A stretch of 64,000 nt of DNA, from assembly GCA_011033025.1 (NCBI GenBank), contig WFMF01000101.1, forward strand, positions 62,001 through 126,000, given 5' to 3'. Made by a program: the position numbers and the translations under genes. The notes beneath the pieces are model-generated. The model saw only the letters and a list, made by a program, of their open reading frames with translations, did no database searches and was not told the DNA's origin. Origin of the DNA: Beroe forskalii (lineage: Eukaryota; Ctenophora; Nuda; Beroida; Beroidae). Below, in pieces: positions 63,591 through 64,000 of the stretch. How positions within the stretch are numbered: the stretch's first letter is position 1; each line of letters opens with the position of its first letter.

Positions 63591-63660
63591 CAGTAGGCGG
63601 TTAAATCTGACATCATTATCAGGGTATAAATGGGTAGTATTGGTGTCGGCAGAGTGCTTA
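63591..63660 (+). repeat. TGACGTCA mini-element copy
   Basis: AGTAGGCGGTTAAATCTGAC, ATCATTATCAGGGTATAAAT, then GGTAGTATTGGTGTCGGCAG. Confidence 0.62.
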
Positions 63661-64000
63661 GTTTCGTAGAAAAGCAAGGGGCGCACGGCTTGATGGATTA
63701 GGATTACGCCATTATTTCCCCCTTCACCGCATTTTAATGCTCCTTTGTTTGGCGTACGTCTAGCTCCACTCTCTTTTTAGGCTGGTTTGTGCTGTGGGAT
63801 TCGCGGCTCTGTGACGTCATTATCTGTACTTTATGCGAAAATTTTGAGTTTAATAAATTTGAAAGTTTACTTTTATCAGATTTGTGAATCATGTTTTGAC
63901 GTTTTGGGTTCGTCTACATCTCTAGATGGATTAGGGCTGGGAATGTCAACATCAATATGAAGTTTCAATAACTCAATAATTATTAGCGAGTAAATATATT

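Larger units (their letters stand above)
41165..64000. other. 23-kb region without recognisable exons
   Basis: Probably an intron of the EMI-domain gene, intergenic DNA, or both. Open frames are short and lack family motifs or paired splice sites on either strand. What stands out is about two dozen copies of the 71-bp TGACGTCA mini-element, a 17-bp minisatellite, pyrimidine-rich repeats, a CCAAT-containing repeat and an E-box cluster, listed separately. Confidence 0.6.

Overview
This is a stretch of nuclear DNA from an animal (metazoan). It is AT-rich, has many short spliceosomal introns with GT/AG ends, and carries genes for cilia (DRC10, CFAP99), an EMI-domain secreted protein and the chromatin variant macroH2A. 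The protein sequences look like an invertebrate and are far from any vertebrate; the species cannot be named from the sequence. There are no bacterial operons, no CRISPR array and no convincing tRNA or rRNA.

Layout. From 1 to 35.2 kb every recognised gene is on the minus strand, in this order along the plus strand: two tandem copies of DRC10/IQCD (1-2605, cut by the window edge, and 4118-6448), CFAP99 (7045-8991), RPA1 (11517-21629), the exocyst subunit EXOC6/Sec15 (22632-25556), the NatC auxiliary subunit NAA35 (26986-29045), FAU (ubiquitin-like FUBI fused to ribosomal protein eS30, 29954-30349) and the histone variant macroH2A (32776-35186). From 35.2 to 39.6 kb there is repeat debris, including a LINE reverse-transcriptase remnant and foldback elements. 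The start of a secreted EMI-domain gene lies on the plus strand (39586-41164). The last 23 kb holds no exon I can recognise. It is probably a very long intron of that gene or intergenic DNA, and it is crowded with a roughly 71-bp inverted-repeat element.

How the genes relate. They are mostly unrelated housekeeping genes (replication, secretion, N-terminal acetylation, translation, chromatin). The two ciliary genes DRC10 and CFAP99 are neighbours on one strand, which may or may not matter.

Most interesting signals. (1) In RPA1, and also in DRC10, macroH2A and EXOC6, tandem repeats in introns begin at, and often include, the splice site, so several candidate donors or acceptors are stacked. 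In one RPA1 intron four donors sit 45-48 bp apart, all in the same reading phase. (2) A very small inverted-repeat element with ends AAATAGGCGGTT and a TGACGTCA core is present about two dozen times in the last 22 kb. (3) The second DRC10 copy has lost a splice acceptor G that the first copy keeps. (4) At least five single-base length discrepancies, most at homopolymers, interrupt otherwise well-conserved genes, pointing to residual assembly error.
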